A DNA stretch of 50,491 nucleotides from Acholeplasmatales bacterium (GTDB taxonomy: Bacteria > Bacillota_I > Bacilli_A > Acholeplasmatales > Acholeplasmataceae): NCBI GenBank assembly GCA_031284745.1, contig JAITXJ010000042.1:1-50491 (forward strand). Reading direction: 5' to 3'. This document shows, piece after piece, positions 1 to 9,815 of the stretch. The notes under the pieces were generated by a model that was not told the DNA's origin, did not search any database, and saw nothing but the letters and a program-made list of their open reading frames with translations. Positions within the stretch are counted from its first letter, which is position 1. Every line of letters starts with the position of its first letter. The position numbers were made by a program, and so were the translations under genes.

Positions 1-279
1 GATGATGAGCTCTCTAATATTCTTGCAAAAAAACCTTCCTATATGGTTCAACGCTATAAGGGCTTAGGAGAAATGAATGCTTCGCAACTTTGGGAAACAA
101 CGATGGATCCCGCCCGCAGGAATTTAATTCAAGTGCGCGTGGAAGATATGGTCGATAGCGATAAAAAAACCCAGATATTAATGGGAGAAAATGTTAGTTT
201 GCGAAAATCGTGGATCGACAATAACATTTCTTTTGATATTGTCGACAATTTTGAGATAAAAAAAGATGGCGAAGAATAA
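1..279 (+). CDS. parE: Topoisomerase IV subunit B, C-terminal fragment
   Basis: This is the last 92 residues of the ATPase subunit of a type IIA topoisomerase, running in frame from base 1 to a TAA stop; the rest lies outside the window. The segment shows the end of the TOPRIM domain ([13 protein letters not shown]) followed by LWETTMDP, where the WETTMDP motif is typical of ParE/GyrB C-termini. The stop overlaps the parC start by 14 bases, the usual parE-parC operon arrangement, which favours ParE over GyrB. The partner ParC completes the A2B2 enzyme that decatenates daughter chromosomes. Confidence 0.95.
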   Translation, partial: DDELSNILAKKPSYMVQRYKGLGEMNASQLWETTMDPARRNLIQVRVEDMVDSDKKTQILMGENVSLRKSWIDNNISFDIVDNFEIKKDGEE

Positions 280-3007
280 TTTAACAACTAGTGAAATAAT
301 CGATAATTTTATTGAAAAAATTCTCAATGAAGACTATGTTAGTGTCATGTCTTCGAGATTTTCGCGCTATACCAAGATTGTAGCCTTAGATCGCGCCATT
401 CCTGATGTTCGTGATGGCCTTAAACCAGTTCAAAGAAGAATCCTTTATGCCATGAATAATATGGGCTTAACTCATAATAGTGCTTATAAAAAATGTGCTC
501 GTATTACCGGTGATGTCATGGGAAAATATCACCCTCATGGAGACTCTTCTATTTATGAGGCTTTAGTTCATCTTTCACAAGATTTTAAAATGAATACTCC
601 ATTAGTGGATATGCATGGTAATAATGGTTCGATTGATGGCGATCCCGCCGCTGCCTTTCGTTATACCGAGGCGCGACTATCTTTAGCTAGTGAATATCTT
701 TTAGATAATATCGACTCCAATACGGTTCGTTTTATCCCCAATTTTGATGATACAGAAAAAGAACCTATTGTTTTACCTGCTCGCTATCCTAATCTTTTAG
801 TTAATGGTTCTCGCGGTATTGCGGTCGGTCTTGCAACCGAAATACCTCCTCATAATTTAGGAGAAGTAATCGATGGAACAATTGCTTTAATTGATAATCC
901 CTATTTAACCAATAATCAACTGTTTGAAATTATTTTGGGTCCGGATTTTCCTACCGGAGGGATTGTGGGGCCACGTAGTGAGATTTTTAAGGCTCTGTCT
1001 TCTGGTGAAGGTAAAATTCTGATTCGTTCCAAAGTGGATATTGAGGTAGAAGAAAATCTCAAACATTTAATTGTTACCGAAGTTCCTTTCGATGTTAATA
1101 AAGCTGAATTATGTAAAGCCATCGATGAGTTGCGCATTTCAAAGAAATGTGAAGACATTTTAGAGGTTCGTGATGAAACAGATGCTAGTGGAATTCGTAT
1201 CGTAATTGATTTAAAGAGTTCGAGTGATGCCAATGTCATTTTAAATTACCTTTATAAGACCACTAAATTGCAAAATAACCTCAGTTATAACTTAGTCTCG
1301 ATCATTGATAACAAGCCGATGAAAACCGGCTTTATGGAAGTTTTAAGTGCCTATATCGACCATCAAAAAGATATCTATACCAATAAATTAAACTTTGATT
1401 TAGAAAAAGCCAAAAGAAAAATGCATATCAATGAAGGTTTGGTTAAAATTGCTTCGGATACTTCCATACTCGATGAAGTTATTCGGATCATTCGTTATGA
1501 AGCCAAAGGGAAGGCTGATTCTAAATTAAGAATTATGAATCGCTTTGGGTTGGATGATTTACAGGCAGAAGCTATAGTCACCTTACAATTGTATCGTTTA
1601 TCCAATACGGACATTCGCTTAATCATCGAAGAACAAACCCAGTTAGCTAAAAATGTTAAGGATATCGAAAGCATTTTAGGCAGTGACAAAAAACTTTTAA
1701 AACTGATTAAAGAAGAATTAATTAAAGCTAAAGAAGCCCTTCATCAAGCTCGTCGTAGCCAAATTGTCGATAGTTTTGAAACGATTAAAATCAATAAACA
1801 AGACCTGATTACCAAAGAAGAAGCCTTTATCGGCATTACTAATGACGGTTATATCAAACGGTCCACCATTAAAAATTATAACTCCTCCAAGGAACAAGGC
1901 TTAAAAGATGGCGATTATTATATTTTTACCAAGGCTTGTTTAACAACAGAATTTTTATTAATAATTACGAATTTTGGAAACTATATGAATATTCCTGTTT
2001 ATCGATTAGATGATCAAAAATGGTCTAATTTAGGAAATTTTATTGGTAATATTGTCGATATTGAAAAGGATGAAAAAATAATTAGTGTTCATAAAATTAC
2101 TTCATTTTTAGAAAAACAACGAGTTTTATTAGCAACTAATTTTGCTTATGTTAAACAAATAAATTTAAGTGAATTTGAAACCCAAAAGAACAAAACCTAC
2201 AAAGCTATTAAATTAAGCCCTGGGGAATTAGTGGTTTCTAGTGAAATAGGTTATAATACTAACATCATCGGTCTCACCAAAATTGGATATGGTATCCGTT
2301 TAGATGAAACCTCAGTGGAATTATCATCGACTGGCACCAAGGGTTCACGTGTTTTAAATTTACGCGAAAAAGATATTTTTAAAGGAGCTTTTTACTCTGA
2401 TGCTTTTAGTGAAATCGTGATTTTAACCTCGCGGGGACATATCATAAAAGCGAAAACGGATGATTACCATATTGTCCAAAGATTAAAGTCGGGTTTTCTT
2501 TTAATTGAAAAATTAAAAACTAACCCTCATTATGTGGAAAGTTTCTTTAATTTAACCAAAAATCAAGCCAAAGAAGTCAAAGGAATTACCTTAAGATCGA
2601 AAAATATCACCCTCAACCTCAATACCAATGATTTGAAATATAACCAAAATAAGTATGGAAAAGAGATTATTGGCCTCTCACCAAGCAACCCATTATACAC
2701 TTTTACGATCGAAAAGTCAGAATTTGATATAATAGAAGCGCCTACTACTAATGTAGATCAACCAACTCTCTTTGATTATCTTGATCAAGAACCAGTTAAT
2801 AAACAGCAAGTAGAAGAGCCTGTTAGTTTCGAGATTACCAAAGCTAAAGATCTAGTTTCCGGAAGTAAAAAAGATTCGCTTAAAGAATCCCTTCCAACGA
2901 CCAAGAAGCCAAAATTGACTCCAGAGAAAATCTCGGAAGAAGAAAAGCCAACTAAGAAAATCGAAATCAAACCTATTTCCCGACTCGATTTAGATGATGA
3001 TTTCTAA
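266..3007 (+). CDS. parC: Topoisomerase IV subunit A
   Basis: DNA breakage-reunion subunit of topoisomerase IV, 913 residues. The winged-helix/tower region is intact: [18 protein letters not shown] at about 46-63, the quinolone-determining stretch [11 protein letters not shown] at 90-100 with Ser94/Ser95 and Glu98 in the usual sensitive form, and catalytic Tyr133 in [11 protein letters not shown]. The C-terminal beta-pinwheel is weakly conserved. It is followed by a charged tail rich in Lys, Glu and Pro (about 830-913), which looks disordered and makes the protein longer than most ParC. The start lies inside the end of parE with no clear Shine-Dalgarno, consistent with translational coupling. 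GyrA is the alternative, but the ParE coupling argues for ParC. Confidence 0.95.
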   Translation: MAKNNLTTSEIIDNFIEKILNEDYVSVMSSRFSRYTKIVALDRAIPDVRDGLKPVQRRILYAMNNMGLTHNSAYKKCARITGDVMGKYHPHGDSSIYEALVHLSQDFKMNTPLVDMHGNNGSIDGDPAAAFRYTEARLSLASEYLLDNIDSNTVRFIPNFDDTEKEPIVLPARYPNLLVNGSRGIAVGLATEIPPHNLGEVIDGTIALIDNPYLTNNQLFEIILGPDFPTGGIVGPRSEIFKALSSGEGKILIRSKVDIEVEENLKHLIVTEVPFDVNKAELCKAIDELRISKKCEDILEVRDETDASGIRIVIDLKSSSDANVILNYLYKTTKLQNNLSYNLVSIIDNKPMKTGFMEVLSAYIDHQKDIYTNKLNFDLEKAKRKMHINEGLVKIASDTSILDEVIRIIRYEAKGKADSKLRIMNRFGLDDLQAEAIVTLQLYRLSNTDIRLIIEEQTQLAKNVKDIESILGSDKKLLKLIKEELIKAKEALHQARRSQIVDSFETIKINKQDLITKEEAFIGITNDGYIKRSTIKNYNSSKEQGLKDGDYYIFTKACLTTEFLLIITNFGNYMNIPVYRLDDQKWSNLGNFIGNIVDIEKDEKIISVHKITSFLEKQRVLLATNFAYVKQINLSEFETQKNKTYKAIKLSPGELVVSSEIGYNTNIIGLTKIGYGIRLDETSVELSSTGTKGSRVLNLREKDIFKGAFYSDAFSEIVILTSRGHIIKAKTDDYHIVQRLKSGFLLIEKLKTNPHYVESFFNLTKNQAKEVKGITLRSKNITLNLNTNDLKYNQNKYGKEIIGLSPSNPLYTFTIEKSEFDIIEAPTTNVDQPTLFDYLDQEPVNKQQVEEPVSFEITKAKDLVSGSKKDSLKESLPTTKKPKLTPEKISEEEKPTKKIEIKPISRLDLDDDF

Positions 3008-3018
3008 AGGAGAATAAT

Positions 3019-4650
3019 ATGTATATCAACTCAAAAAAAGCCCCAAACACCCTAGGTACCCTCGAAGAGATTGCGCGAACAGAAGGGATCAGTGGAATTT
3101 ATTGTGCCACTACCAACGGACGCTTACGAGAATTAACTTATGTTATTAAAAAGAAGAACATTGATTCGATGGAAATTAACTTTTTAGATTTAACTAACGA
3201 ACATGCCCATCAAATTTATCAATCAACTCTTCGCTATTTACTTAGTTATGCCATCTATCGAATTGATCCATCTTTATCTCTAAAGATCTCCTATAGCATT
3301 TCTAGATCTTTATTATGCACGCTGGAGAACATTAAAATAAGTGATGAATTCTTAGCGCGGATTCACGATGAATTAGCCGCGATCATCAGTGCTGACTATC
3401 AAATTAAGCGGGTAAATACCGAAAAGGATAAAGCTATCCGGATTTATCAAGAACAAGGCTTTTTTGATAAAATTGATATTCTTCAATATCGGGAAGAGAC
3501 AGTTGTCAATTTATATGAATGTAATGGTTTTTACAATTATGTTTATAATTACATGCTTCCTTCAACTGGTTATATTAAAGAATATAATATGTTCATTTAT
3601 GGCCCTGGTTTTCTCGTTCAATATCCGCGAGCTGAATATGGTGGACATATTCCCGCTTTCGAAGATGCTCCTGTTTTTTCCAGTGCTTTAAAAGAATCTT
3701 CCAAATGGGGAAGAATTACGAAAGGAAACACCATTGCTCGCATGAACGAATATGCGACTAATGATTTCTGTGATGATTTTGTCAATCTTTGTGAGACAAG
3801 ACATAATGATATGCTTTGTCATTTAGGCGATACTATTTTAGCACAAAAAGATGAAATAAGATTGATTTGTATTGCGGGACCTTCATCCAGTGGAAAGACT
3901 ACTTTTTGTAAAAGAGTAAAAATTGAATTAATGGCTCGAGGATTAAATCCGATTATGATTTCCATTGATGATTATTATTTAGAACGTCATTTAGTACCTA
4001 AAGACGAAAACGGAAAAGAAGATCTCGAACATATTGAAGCCTTAGATATTAAGCAATTTAATACCGATATGTATAACCTGATCAACGGAAAAGAAGTAAC
4101 TCTTCCAAGATTTAATTTTAAGTTAGGCAAAAGAGAAGCTGGAGAAACCATTAAGATTACCGAGGATAATCCCATTCTAATTGAAGGCATTCATGCTTTA
4201 AATAATCGATTAACAAATTTGATTCCAATGCATCAAAAATTCCGTATTTATATTGCTCCGCAAACAAGTTTACATATCGATAATCATTCACCAATTTCCA
4301 TTACCGATTTAAGATTAATTCGTCGAATGGTCCGTGACCAACAATTCCGAGGAGCCTCGGCTGAGGATACCATTAACATGTGGCCATCGGTTCGAGCGGG
4401 GGAATTTAAGTGGATCTATCCTTATCAAGAACAAGCTAACTTAGTCTTCAATAGCGAGTTAAGTTATGAACTTAATGTTCTAAAAAAACATGCTTTAAAG
4501 AGCTTACAATTAATCAAAGATGATTCTCCTTACTTCATCACTGCTAATCGTTTAATTAAGTTTTTGAAATACTTTAGCGACATCGATGATGATTTAGTGC
4601 CAGCCAATTCTTTACTTCGAGAGTTTATTGGCGGATCTAATTTTCGCTAA
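3019..4650 (+). CDS. TGS-domain uridine kinase family protein
   Basis: Nucleoside kinase of the phosphoribulokinase/uridine kinase family, 543 residues, with a long N-terminal extension. Residues 1-270 resemble the TGS and second additional domains of threonyl-tRNA synthetase (for example YLLSYAIYRI and GPGFLVQYPRAEYGGH). The kinase domain begins at IAGPSSSGKTT, a Walker A at 287-295, followed by SIDDYY at about 320 (substrate-site Asp) and the LIEGIHALN strand. This architecture is common in Firmicutes and Mollicutes and is usually annotated uridine kinase; the true substrate is not settled by sequence. A strong Shine-Dalgarno (AAAGGAG) precedes the ATG, 11 bases after parC, so it is probably part of the topoisomerase operon. 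Confidence 0.88.
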   Translation: MYINSKKAPNTLGTLEEIARTEGISGIYCATTNGRLRELTYVIKKKNIDSMEINFLDLTNEHAHQIYQSTLRYLLSYAIYRIDPSLSLKISYSISRSLLCTLENIKISDEFLARIHDELAAIISADYQIKRVNTEKDKAIRIYQEQGFFDKIDILQYREETVVNLYECNGFYNYVYNYMLPSTGYIKEYNMFIYGPGFLVQYPRAEYGGHIPAFEDAPVFSSALKESSKWGRITKGNTIARMNEYATNDFCDDFVNLCETRHNDMLCHLGDTILAQKDEIRLICIAGPSSSGKTTFCKRVKIELMARGLNPIMISIDDYYLERHLVPKDENGKEDLEHIEALDIKQFNTDMYNLINGKEVTLPRFNFKLGKREAGETIKITEDNPILIEGIHALNNRLTNLIPMHQKFRIYIAPQTSLHIDNHSPISITDLRLIRRMVRDQQFRGASAEDTINMWPSVRAGEFKWIYPYQEQANLVFNSELSYELNVLKKHALKSLQLIKDDSPYFITANRLIKFLKYFSDIDDDLVPANSLLREFIGGSNFR

Positions 4651-5663
4651 TGTCGGATAACTTATATAATAATATTGACATCATTAAACTTCTTTCCTTG
4701 TATGAAAAAAAAGGAAAGGAGTTTTATTACCAGGATGTTTTTTCGAAAGATGAAAAAACTATTTCTAAGAAATTTTTGCTTGATGACTACTTGAATTTGG
4801 CGTCTTGTCTGGAGATTAATATTTCCCCCAACAAGATCAAAAATATTATCAAAAATGGTTATCTCCCTAAGAATAAAGAAGAACAACTATTTATTAATTT
4901 TGTCAATGTTTTTAATTTAATTAATAGCAAAAGTGATCATCTTTCTTTTAATATTTTTGACATCAATAAAATCATTAACGGTATCAATTATAACCTTTCT
5001 AACTTAAAGAAATCTGAGAGCGTAAAGAACCTTTTAGACCCTTCTAAATCACAGATTCTTGAACAAATCATTAATGATTATCTTTCCAAAAAAGATGATG
5101 AAAAATATGAGTATTTATATTTAGTTGCTAATGTGATCACCAAGTTTTATAATGAAAAATTCTATTTAACTTTTAATTTTGAAACATCATTATTTCTTTT
5201 ATATTTGTTAATCTTCAAAAAATTTAAGGCCTTAAAATACTGTTCTTTTTTTGCTAGTCTTTATAAGTATCAGGAGGATCTAAAGCATGCCTTTAGTAAT
5301 AGCGAATACCATTATAAAAAAGGAATTAAAGACACGACTTTTATATATGAAACTTTAATCGATATCATGCTTGATGTTTACAAAAAAGTCGATAATTATT
5401 GTCTTCAATATCAAGTGGAGAATACCCAATCCAAACAACAAAATTTGAGGCAAATAATCTTACAAAGGAATAGTTATTTTAGTGTTAAGGAATTAAGAGA
5501 AGAATTTCCTAATACTTCAAAGGCCACCATTGATCGCACCTTAATTAAATTAAAAGCTGAAGGATTTATCGATTGTCAAATAAAAGGCCGGGCTTCCTTC
5601 TGGCAAGTAACCAACAAAGGTAAAGAAGAAACAAATATATCTACTAATCTATTTGATGAATAA
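4650..5663 (+). CDS. Unknown protein with C-terminal winged-helix domain
   Basis: A 337-residue protein I cannot assign. The C-terminal 65 residues (about 265-330) form a clear winged-helix unit: an N-terminal helix, then SVKELREEFPNTSKATIDR, then a recognition helix and a wing ending in GRASFWQVT. Such a domain commonly ends Fic-family proteins. The preceding helical region has roughly Fic-like length and hydrophobicity, but I see no HPFxxGNGR catalytic motif, so if it is Fic-derived it is inactive as an AMP-transferase. The start codon overlaps the kinase stop by one base (TAATG), so it is translationally coupled and is the last gene of the topoisomerase IV operon. An intrinsic terminator follows at 5769. 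Confidence 0.75.
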   Translation: MSDNLYNNIDIIKLLSLYEKKGKEFYYQDVFSKDEKTISKKFLLDDYLNLASCLEINISPNKIKNIIKNGYLPKNKEEQLFINFVNVFNLINSKSDHLSFNIFDINKIINGINYNLSNLKKSESVKNLLDPSKSQILEQIINDYLSKKDDEKYEYLYLVANVITKFYNEKFYLTFNFETSLFLLYLLIFKKFKALKYCSFFASLYKYQEDLKHAFSNSEYHYKKGIKDTTFIYETLIDIMLDVYKKVDNYCLQYQVENTQSKQQNLRQIILQRNSYFSVKELREEFPNTSKATIDRTLIKLKAEGFIDCQIKGRASFWQVTNKGKEETNISTNLFDE

Positions 5664-5664
5664 A

Positions 5665-5690
5665 TTATAATTATTATAAATAATTATTAA
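5665..5690. repeat. AT-palindrome family, copy at left edge
   Basis: Copy beginning two bases after the stop codon of the winged-helix gene, with core AATTATTATAAATAATTATT. A near-identical copy in the opposite orientation lies at 5963-5992. Confidence 0.5.
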
Positions 5691-5768
5691 ACTATTACCC
5701 GGATTAATTTATAAAAATTATAATTAATTTAGAAATAAAAATACGAAATCATATACCAATAAAAATAT

Positions 5769-5820
5769 AATAATAGCTATAGATGTAATTTAATAATGAA
5801 ATTATAGCTATTATTTTTTA
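5769..5820 (+). terminator. Intrinsic terminator of the topoisomerase IV operon
   Basis: A perfect 13-bp stem (AATAATAGCTATA at 5769-5781 with TATAGCTATTATT at 5803-5815), a 21-nt loop and a run of T at 5814-5819. It lies 105 bases after the last + strand gene and is placed to stop transcription before the gene-free region. Confidence 0.75.
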
Positions 5821-5962
5821 TAAAATATTATCAGGCTGATCAAATAGAAGAAGTACCATCATAATGTTTAATTGAGTATTTCTGGTTATTGAGATCTTTA
5901 AATCAAACCAAATATGAATTTTGAATATCATATCGAAAGAAAAACATCTAGTAGAATAATGC

Positions 5963-5992
5963 TTATATTATTTATAATAATTATGAATTAAG
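5963..5992. repeat. AT-palindrome family, inverted copy
   Basis: Reads on the minus strand as CATAATTATTATAAATAAT, nearly the same as the copy at 5665-5690 but in inverted orientation. Confidence 0.45.
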
Positions 5993-6383
5993 ATGAAAAT
6001 CATAGATTGATTAATTATAAAAATTATAATTTAGTAAAGAAGATTAAAATAATGTTATACTCTAAATTTTAATAAAAATAAGATCATAGAAAACTTATTC
6101 CGTCAATAATATTAAAACCAATGAATCAATAAGAAAAGCAGAAGAAGTAATTAAAGAATTAGAAATAACCATTTTACTTTAAAAAAGACTTAAGCTTTTA
6201 ATTGTAAATTTAGAGCTTAAAATTTTTCAATAATAGTAATTTAATTTAAGAAGTAAATGAATAGAAAAAAGATCCAGACATCTAAAATTAGTAAAATTAA
6301 AATATGTATTTTATTTTTAATTATTAAATTAATATAAATGAAAGAAAATATAATACTAGTAGAAGTTTATCATAGAGCCTTTT

Positions 6384-6424
6384 TATCTATATTTATTTAT
6401 AATTATTTTAAATAAATATAGATA
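6384..6424. repeat. AT-palindrome family, most perfect copy
   Basis: A perfect inverted repeat with 15-base arms, TATCTATATTTATTT (6384-6398) and AAATAAATATAGATA (6410-6424), around an 11-base centre. It is not followed by a T run on either strand, so it is not a simple terminator. Related copies occur throughout 5664-7820. Confidence 0.7.
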
Positions 6425-6702
6425 TCCAACATTGACTTATTTATAATTTTTATAAAAAGTTTCAATTTTTCTTACCGCCCTTTTGAGAAGAAGAGAGGTA
6501 TGTTTTTCGACTAAAATAAAGTTTTAAATTAATATGAATATAATCAAAATTAGAGTTAAAATGGACAATTGGCCATCAAAACATGCAAAATCATCAATAT
6601 TTCGATATAATGATATATAAATCATTATCAAAATCGATTTATGAATATGATTACGCATTATTAAACATAGTATTATTAAATAAAAACAATATCACAAGTC
6701 GG

Positions 6703-6738
6703 AAGAGAAGTGGTAAAATAAAAAAAATCACTTCTTTT
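6703..6738. other. Hairpin just left of the dif-like site
   Basis: Arms AAGAGAAGTG and CACTTCTTTT (nine of ten bases pair) with a 16-base A-rich loop, ending 13 bases before the dif-like site. Only four T follow the stem on the + strand, so terminator activity is doubtful. It could instead insulate dif from transcription. Confidence 0.35.
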
Positions 6739-6751
6739 ATAATATTTTATA

Positions 6752-6779
6752 TGTTCGTATAATATATATTATGTAAAGT
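6752..6779 (+). other. dif: dif-like XerC/XerD recombination site
   Basis: A 28-base segment made of a left arm TGTTCGTATAA, a 6-base centre TATATA and a right arm TTATGTAAAGT. Against the Bacillus subtilis dif sequence as I recall it, 23 of 28 positions match. The XerD arm matches 10 of 11, the centre is identical and the XerC arm is the least conserved, which is the normal pattern. The site lies in gene-free DNA between convergent operons and about 1 kb from xerD. It would resolve chromosome dimers at the terminus. Confidence 0.75.
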
Positions 6780-7033
6780 TATAATTATTGTGATTATGAA
6801 GTAATTTAATTAATCAATGTTTGAAAGTTGATAATTACAATTAATAATAATTGTCTAAACTTCTAAATCGATCATATATCTAAATTTTTAAAATTAAAAT
6901 ATTTAATAGTAATATTATAATAAAAACTTAAAAAGTGAATTTTTATTAATTTCTAAAAAAATTAGTAAAATGCTTAATATTTAAGATTTTTTTATTTTAT
7001 GTCAAACTTTTATTTTATAGTTTTTACTAGGCA

Positions 7034-7058
7034 ATATTTAAAATTATTATAAATAAAT
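7034..7058. repeat. AT-palindrome family copy
   Basis: Contains ATTTAAAATTATTATAAAT, shared exactly with the copy at 7748-7770. Confidence 0.45.
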
Positions 7059-7180
7059 CGACCTTTAAGTTTAGTTATTGTTTATAAATTTTATAAATAA
7101 TTTATCTAAATTAAATTAAAAATATAAAATTGGATGTTTTTTAAATTGACTTATTCAGATAACTTAATAGTAAATTTTGC

Positions 7181-7266
7181 ATATTTATTTAAAATAATTA
7201 TGAATAAAATATAGTATATATTTGATAATTAATTGTAATAATTATAAATAATTATTTAATATTTAT
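7181..7266. repeat. Two adjacent AT-palindrome family copies
   Basis: Copy 7181-7214 carries the arms ATATTTATTT and AATAAAATAT around a 12-base centre. Its minus-strand reading TAATTATTTTAAATAAATAT matches the perfect copy at 6384-6424. Copy 7234-7266 contains AATTATAAATAATTATTTAA and is nearly repeated at 7517-7548. Confidence 0.45.
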
Positions 7267-7516
7267 TCATTTTTTAAAGTCTCTAATTTTCTTAATAGTT
7301 CTAATTGTAAGTAAAATCTAGCATGAAATTTAATTTATATTTATAAAAATCGATGAATTCAAACTGTTAAATTTTAATCATTATATTTTCATTACCTTAA
7401 GATTTCTTTTGATGAAATTTTTATTTATGCTTATCTTCTTCTCTTTTTGGAATAGATCATTAAAAAATTAATTATAATAAATATAAATAGTTATTGTATG
7501 ATTTTGCTTATTATTC

Positions 7517-7548
7517 ATATAAATTATAAATAATTATTTAAATATTTG
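7517..7548. repeat. AT-palindrome family copy
   Basis: Contains AATTATAAATAATTATTTAA, the same word as the copy at 7234-7266. Confidence 0.45.
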
Positions 7549-7747
7549 ATATTCTAATTTTATATTATTCTTATATTTCTTACTTCATATAGTACTTCTC
7601 TAGCGATTCATTTGCCAAAAAAAATAACTTATTTAAGTAAACCAATTAAAACAAAAATTATTAACTTAAAAATAAAACATCTAATATTATTATCCTTAAA
7701 GAAAATGCTGACATAAATTTTTGAATTTAATATATAAAACTTAATAC

Positions 7748-7770
7748 TTTATTTAAAATTATTATAAATT
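7748..7770. repeat. AT-palindrome family copy
   Basis: Contains ATTTAAAATTATTATAAAT, identical over 19 bases to the copy at 7034-7058. Confidence 0.45.
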
Positions 7771-7788
7771 GTTTGTAGTAAGATTTAT

Positions 7789-7819
7789 ATATTTATTTAG
7801 AATTTATATAAATAAATAT
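7789..7819. repeat. AT-palindrome copy at the xerD stop codon
   Basis: Perfect 10-base arms ATATTTATTT (7789-7798) and AAATAAATAT (7810-7819) around an 11-base centre, the same arm word and centre length as the copy at 6384-6424. Its edge overlaps the xerD stop codon. It may act as a transcript-end hairpin, though no T run follows. Confidence 0.55.
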
Positions 7820-8718
7820 TAATCCTTTTTAATATCTGGATGAAATTTTAAGTATTGTTCCTTTGCTCTATTTTGGGAAATATGTGTATAAATTTGGGTG
7901 GTTCCTATATCGCTATGGCCCAGTAATAATTGAAGCGATCGCAAGTCTAAGCCGGCTTCTAAAAGATGGGTAGCGAAGGAATGCCTTAAAGTATGCGGCG
8001 AGATCTTTGTGGTAATCCCAGCGGCTTTTGCTAGTTTATCAAGTATACCAAAAAAACCTTGCCTGGTTAATTTATCCCCAAATCTATTTAAAAATAATTC
8101 TTTTCTTATTTTGTTTTTTTGAAGCTTTGAACGCGATCCTTCCAGGTAATTCATTATTGAAATATGGGCAGCTTCGGAGATGGGCACCACTCTTTCTTTT
8201 GATCCTTTACCCTTAATAATTATCTCTCTTTTCGAACTATGAATTTGTTCCAATTTGATGGATAGTAGTTCACTAACTCTTAAACCGGATCCATAGATAA
8301 GTTCGATTAAAGCGATGTTACGGAGTCCCAAAATATTGTCATTTTTAATGACATTTAAAATTGCGACTACTTCTTCGATTGATAATACGCTTGGTAATTT
8401 TTGATCTAATTTTAAGGATTTAAACTCTTTTGCTACATTGATGGAAACTTCCGATTCGATCAATAAATATTTATGAAATGATTTAATTGCACTAAGCTTT
8501 CGACTTATCGAGCGAGCTGTAAAATGATGGCGACTTAGACTTTTTAAATAGGCCTCAATATGCTTGCGTTCGATCGCTTTCGCTTCATCGATATCATGAT
8601 ATTTTTTTAAAAATAAAAGGTATTCGGAGATATCAATTTTGTATGATGAGATCGTATTTTGAGCAAGCATTTTTGTATTTTCTAAGTAATAAAGATATTC
8701 ATTTAAAAGTCCAATCAT
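7819..8718 (-). CDS. xerD: Tyrosine recombinase XerD
   Basis: Site-specific recombinase that, with XerC, resolves chromosome dimers at dif. Its 299 residues match the family length. The N-terminal SAM-like core-binding domain covers about 1-90. All catalytic residues are present: Arg147 (GSGLRVSEL), Lys171 (KGKGSKER), His242 and Arg245 (SPHTLRHSFATHLL), His268 (LLGHSD) and nucleophile Tyr277 (TTQIYTH). The LGHSDIGTTQIYTH wording is closer to XerD than XerC. The ATG overlaps the hemW stop as ATGA and is preceded by GAGG, so it is the third gene of a lepA-hemW-xerD operon. A dif-like site lies 1 kb downstream. Confidence 0.93.
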   Translation of the reverse strand: MIGLLNEYLYYLENTKMLAQNTISSYKIDISEYLLFLKKYHDIDEAKAIERKHIEAYLKSLSRHHFTARSISRKLSAIKSFHKYLLIESEVSINVAKEFKSLKLDQKLPSVLSIEEVVAILNVIKNDNILGLRNIALIELIYGSGLRVSELLSIKLEQIHSSKREIIIKGKGSKERVVPISEAAHISIMNYLEGSRSKLQKNKIRKELFLNRFGDKLTRQGFFGILDKLAKAAGITTKISPHTLRHSFATHLLEAGLDLRSLQLLLGHSDIGTTQIYTHISQNRAKEQYLKFHPDIKKD

Positions 8719-9815
8719 AGAAAAACCTCAAATATTTGATTAGCAACATAGTACCCTTTTTTAGACAATCTTAAGATATTATTTCGATATACAAGAAAAT
8801 GATTTTCAATGAAATTATTTAGTTGAGGATATAATTTTAAGACATCACATTGATATTTTAAATTAATTATTTTAATGTTTACACCTTTCATTTTTCGTAG
8901 TCCAAAAATCATTTCATCTTCAATAGCTAGCATTTGATCTTGAACTTCAACTAGGGGTGGTTCTCCTTTTAAGTATTTACTAAACACTTTTGTATTAGTA
9001 ATTCTTTGATTGTCAATTAGCGAACAGGCTCCTTGACCAAGGCCGAGATATTGTTGATAAGTCCAGTACTTGAGATTATGTTGCGAGACGAATCCCTTTA
9101 AAGCAAAGTTAGATATTTCATAATGTTGATAAGCATTTTTTTGAAGAGAATTAATCACTAACTTAGTCATCTCGTAATTTAAATCTTCATCTATTAACTG
9201 ATATTTACCGTGAATAATATCCCACATCATTTTGGTCTTTTCTTCTAAAATCAACGAATAATAAGAAATATGAGTTGGTTTTAAAGATAGTACTTTTTGA
9301 ATATCTTCTTGCAAATCACCCATGGTTTGCGTCGGGATGGCTAGGATCATATCAATGTTAATGTTATTAATCCCTTTGCTTCGTAAGTCACACATCATCA
9401 TTTCTACTTGTGAAAAATTATGAAATCTATTGAGTAAATTAATAAGCGGTTTTTGAAAAGTTTGAACACCAATTGAGACTCTTGTAATACCGTACTTTAC
9501 AAATAAATCACCTTGTTCTGGAGTGTATAGTTCGCTATTTGTTTCGATCGTATATTCCCGAGGATGAATATCTTGGAGAATGATTAATAATTTTTCTAAG
9601 TAAGAAATAGCCACGCTATTGGGGGTTCCTCCGCCAATATAGATGGTATCAATGTCTGGGAAATATTTTTTTTTCGAAACTACTTCCGCCAACAAGGCCT
9701 CAAAATAATTATTGATGCTGCTTATTCGATGATCATTTGTTTTGATAAAATCACAATAACTACAGATTTCTTGACAAAAAGGAATGTGAATATATAGTCC
9801 AATTTTATTGTTCAT
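8715..9815 (-). CDS. hemW: Radical SAM protein HemW (heme chaperone family)
   Basis: Radical-SAM enzyme of the HemN/HemW family. I place the start at the ATG giving [15 protein letters not shown], because members begin a few residues before LYIHIPFC and this gives 366 residues, a normal length; an upstream in-frame ATG at 9875 would lie deep inside lepA. The 4Fe-4S motif CxxxCxYC is present ([12 protein letters not shown]), followed by IYIGGGTPN and the family EISNFA motif, then a C-terminal HemW helical region ([15 protein letters not shown]). The start overlaps lepA by 11 bases. HemW binds and delivers heme, but the sequence cannot show which hemoprotein is served here. Confidence 0.88.
   Translation of the reverse strand: MNNKIGLYIHIPFCQEICSYCDFIKTNDHRISSINNYFEALLAEVVSKKKYFPDIDTIYIGGGTPNSVAISYLEKLLIILQDIHPREYTIETNSELYTPEQGDLFVKYGITRVSIGVQTFQKPLINLLNRFHNFSQVEMMMCDLRSKGINNINIDMILAIPTQTMGDLQEDIQKVLSLKPTHISYYSLILEEKTKMMWDIIHGKYQLIDEDLNYEMTKLVINSLQKNAYQHYEISNFALKGFVSQHNLKYWTYQQYLGLGQGACSLIDNQRITNTKVFSKYLKGEPPLVEVQDQMLAIEDEMIFGLRKMKGVNIKIINLKYQCDVLKLYPQLNNFIENHFLVYRNNILRLSKKGYYVANQIFEVFL

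Larger units (their letters stand above)
5664..7818. other. AT-rich gene-free region, probable replication terminus
   Basis: About 2.15 kb without any credible reading frame between convergent operons (topoisomerase IV operon on +, lepA-hemW-xerD on -). Base composition is far more AT-rich than the flanking genes. The stretch contains a + strand terminator (5769-5820), a family of AT palindromes with copies touching the stop codons at both edges, and a dif-like recombination site at 6752-6779. I saw no degraded gene that I could name. Convergent gene orientation, dif and an adjacent xerD together suggest the terminus of chromosome replication. Confidence 0.6.

Noticed and set aside
916-1239. 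107-codon minus-strand frame inside parC
   Set aside because: Shadow of a well-supported parC; no ribosome site and low-complexity composition. Other long antisense frames, for example at 10424-10750 and 33742-34008, are rejected for the same reason.
5664-7818. AT-rich region as the chromosome origin
   Set aside because: No dnaA or dnaN beside it and no cluster of TTATCCACA-type boxes seen. The flanking operons converge and a dif-like site is present, which points to the terminus instead.
5664-7820. CRISPR array
   Set aside because: The repeats are palindromic, diverged and irregularly spaced; no spacers of constant length and no cas genes in the window.
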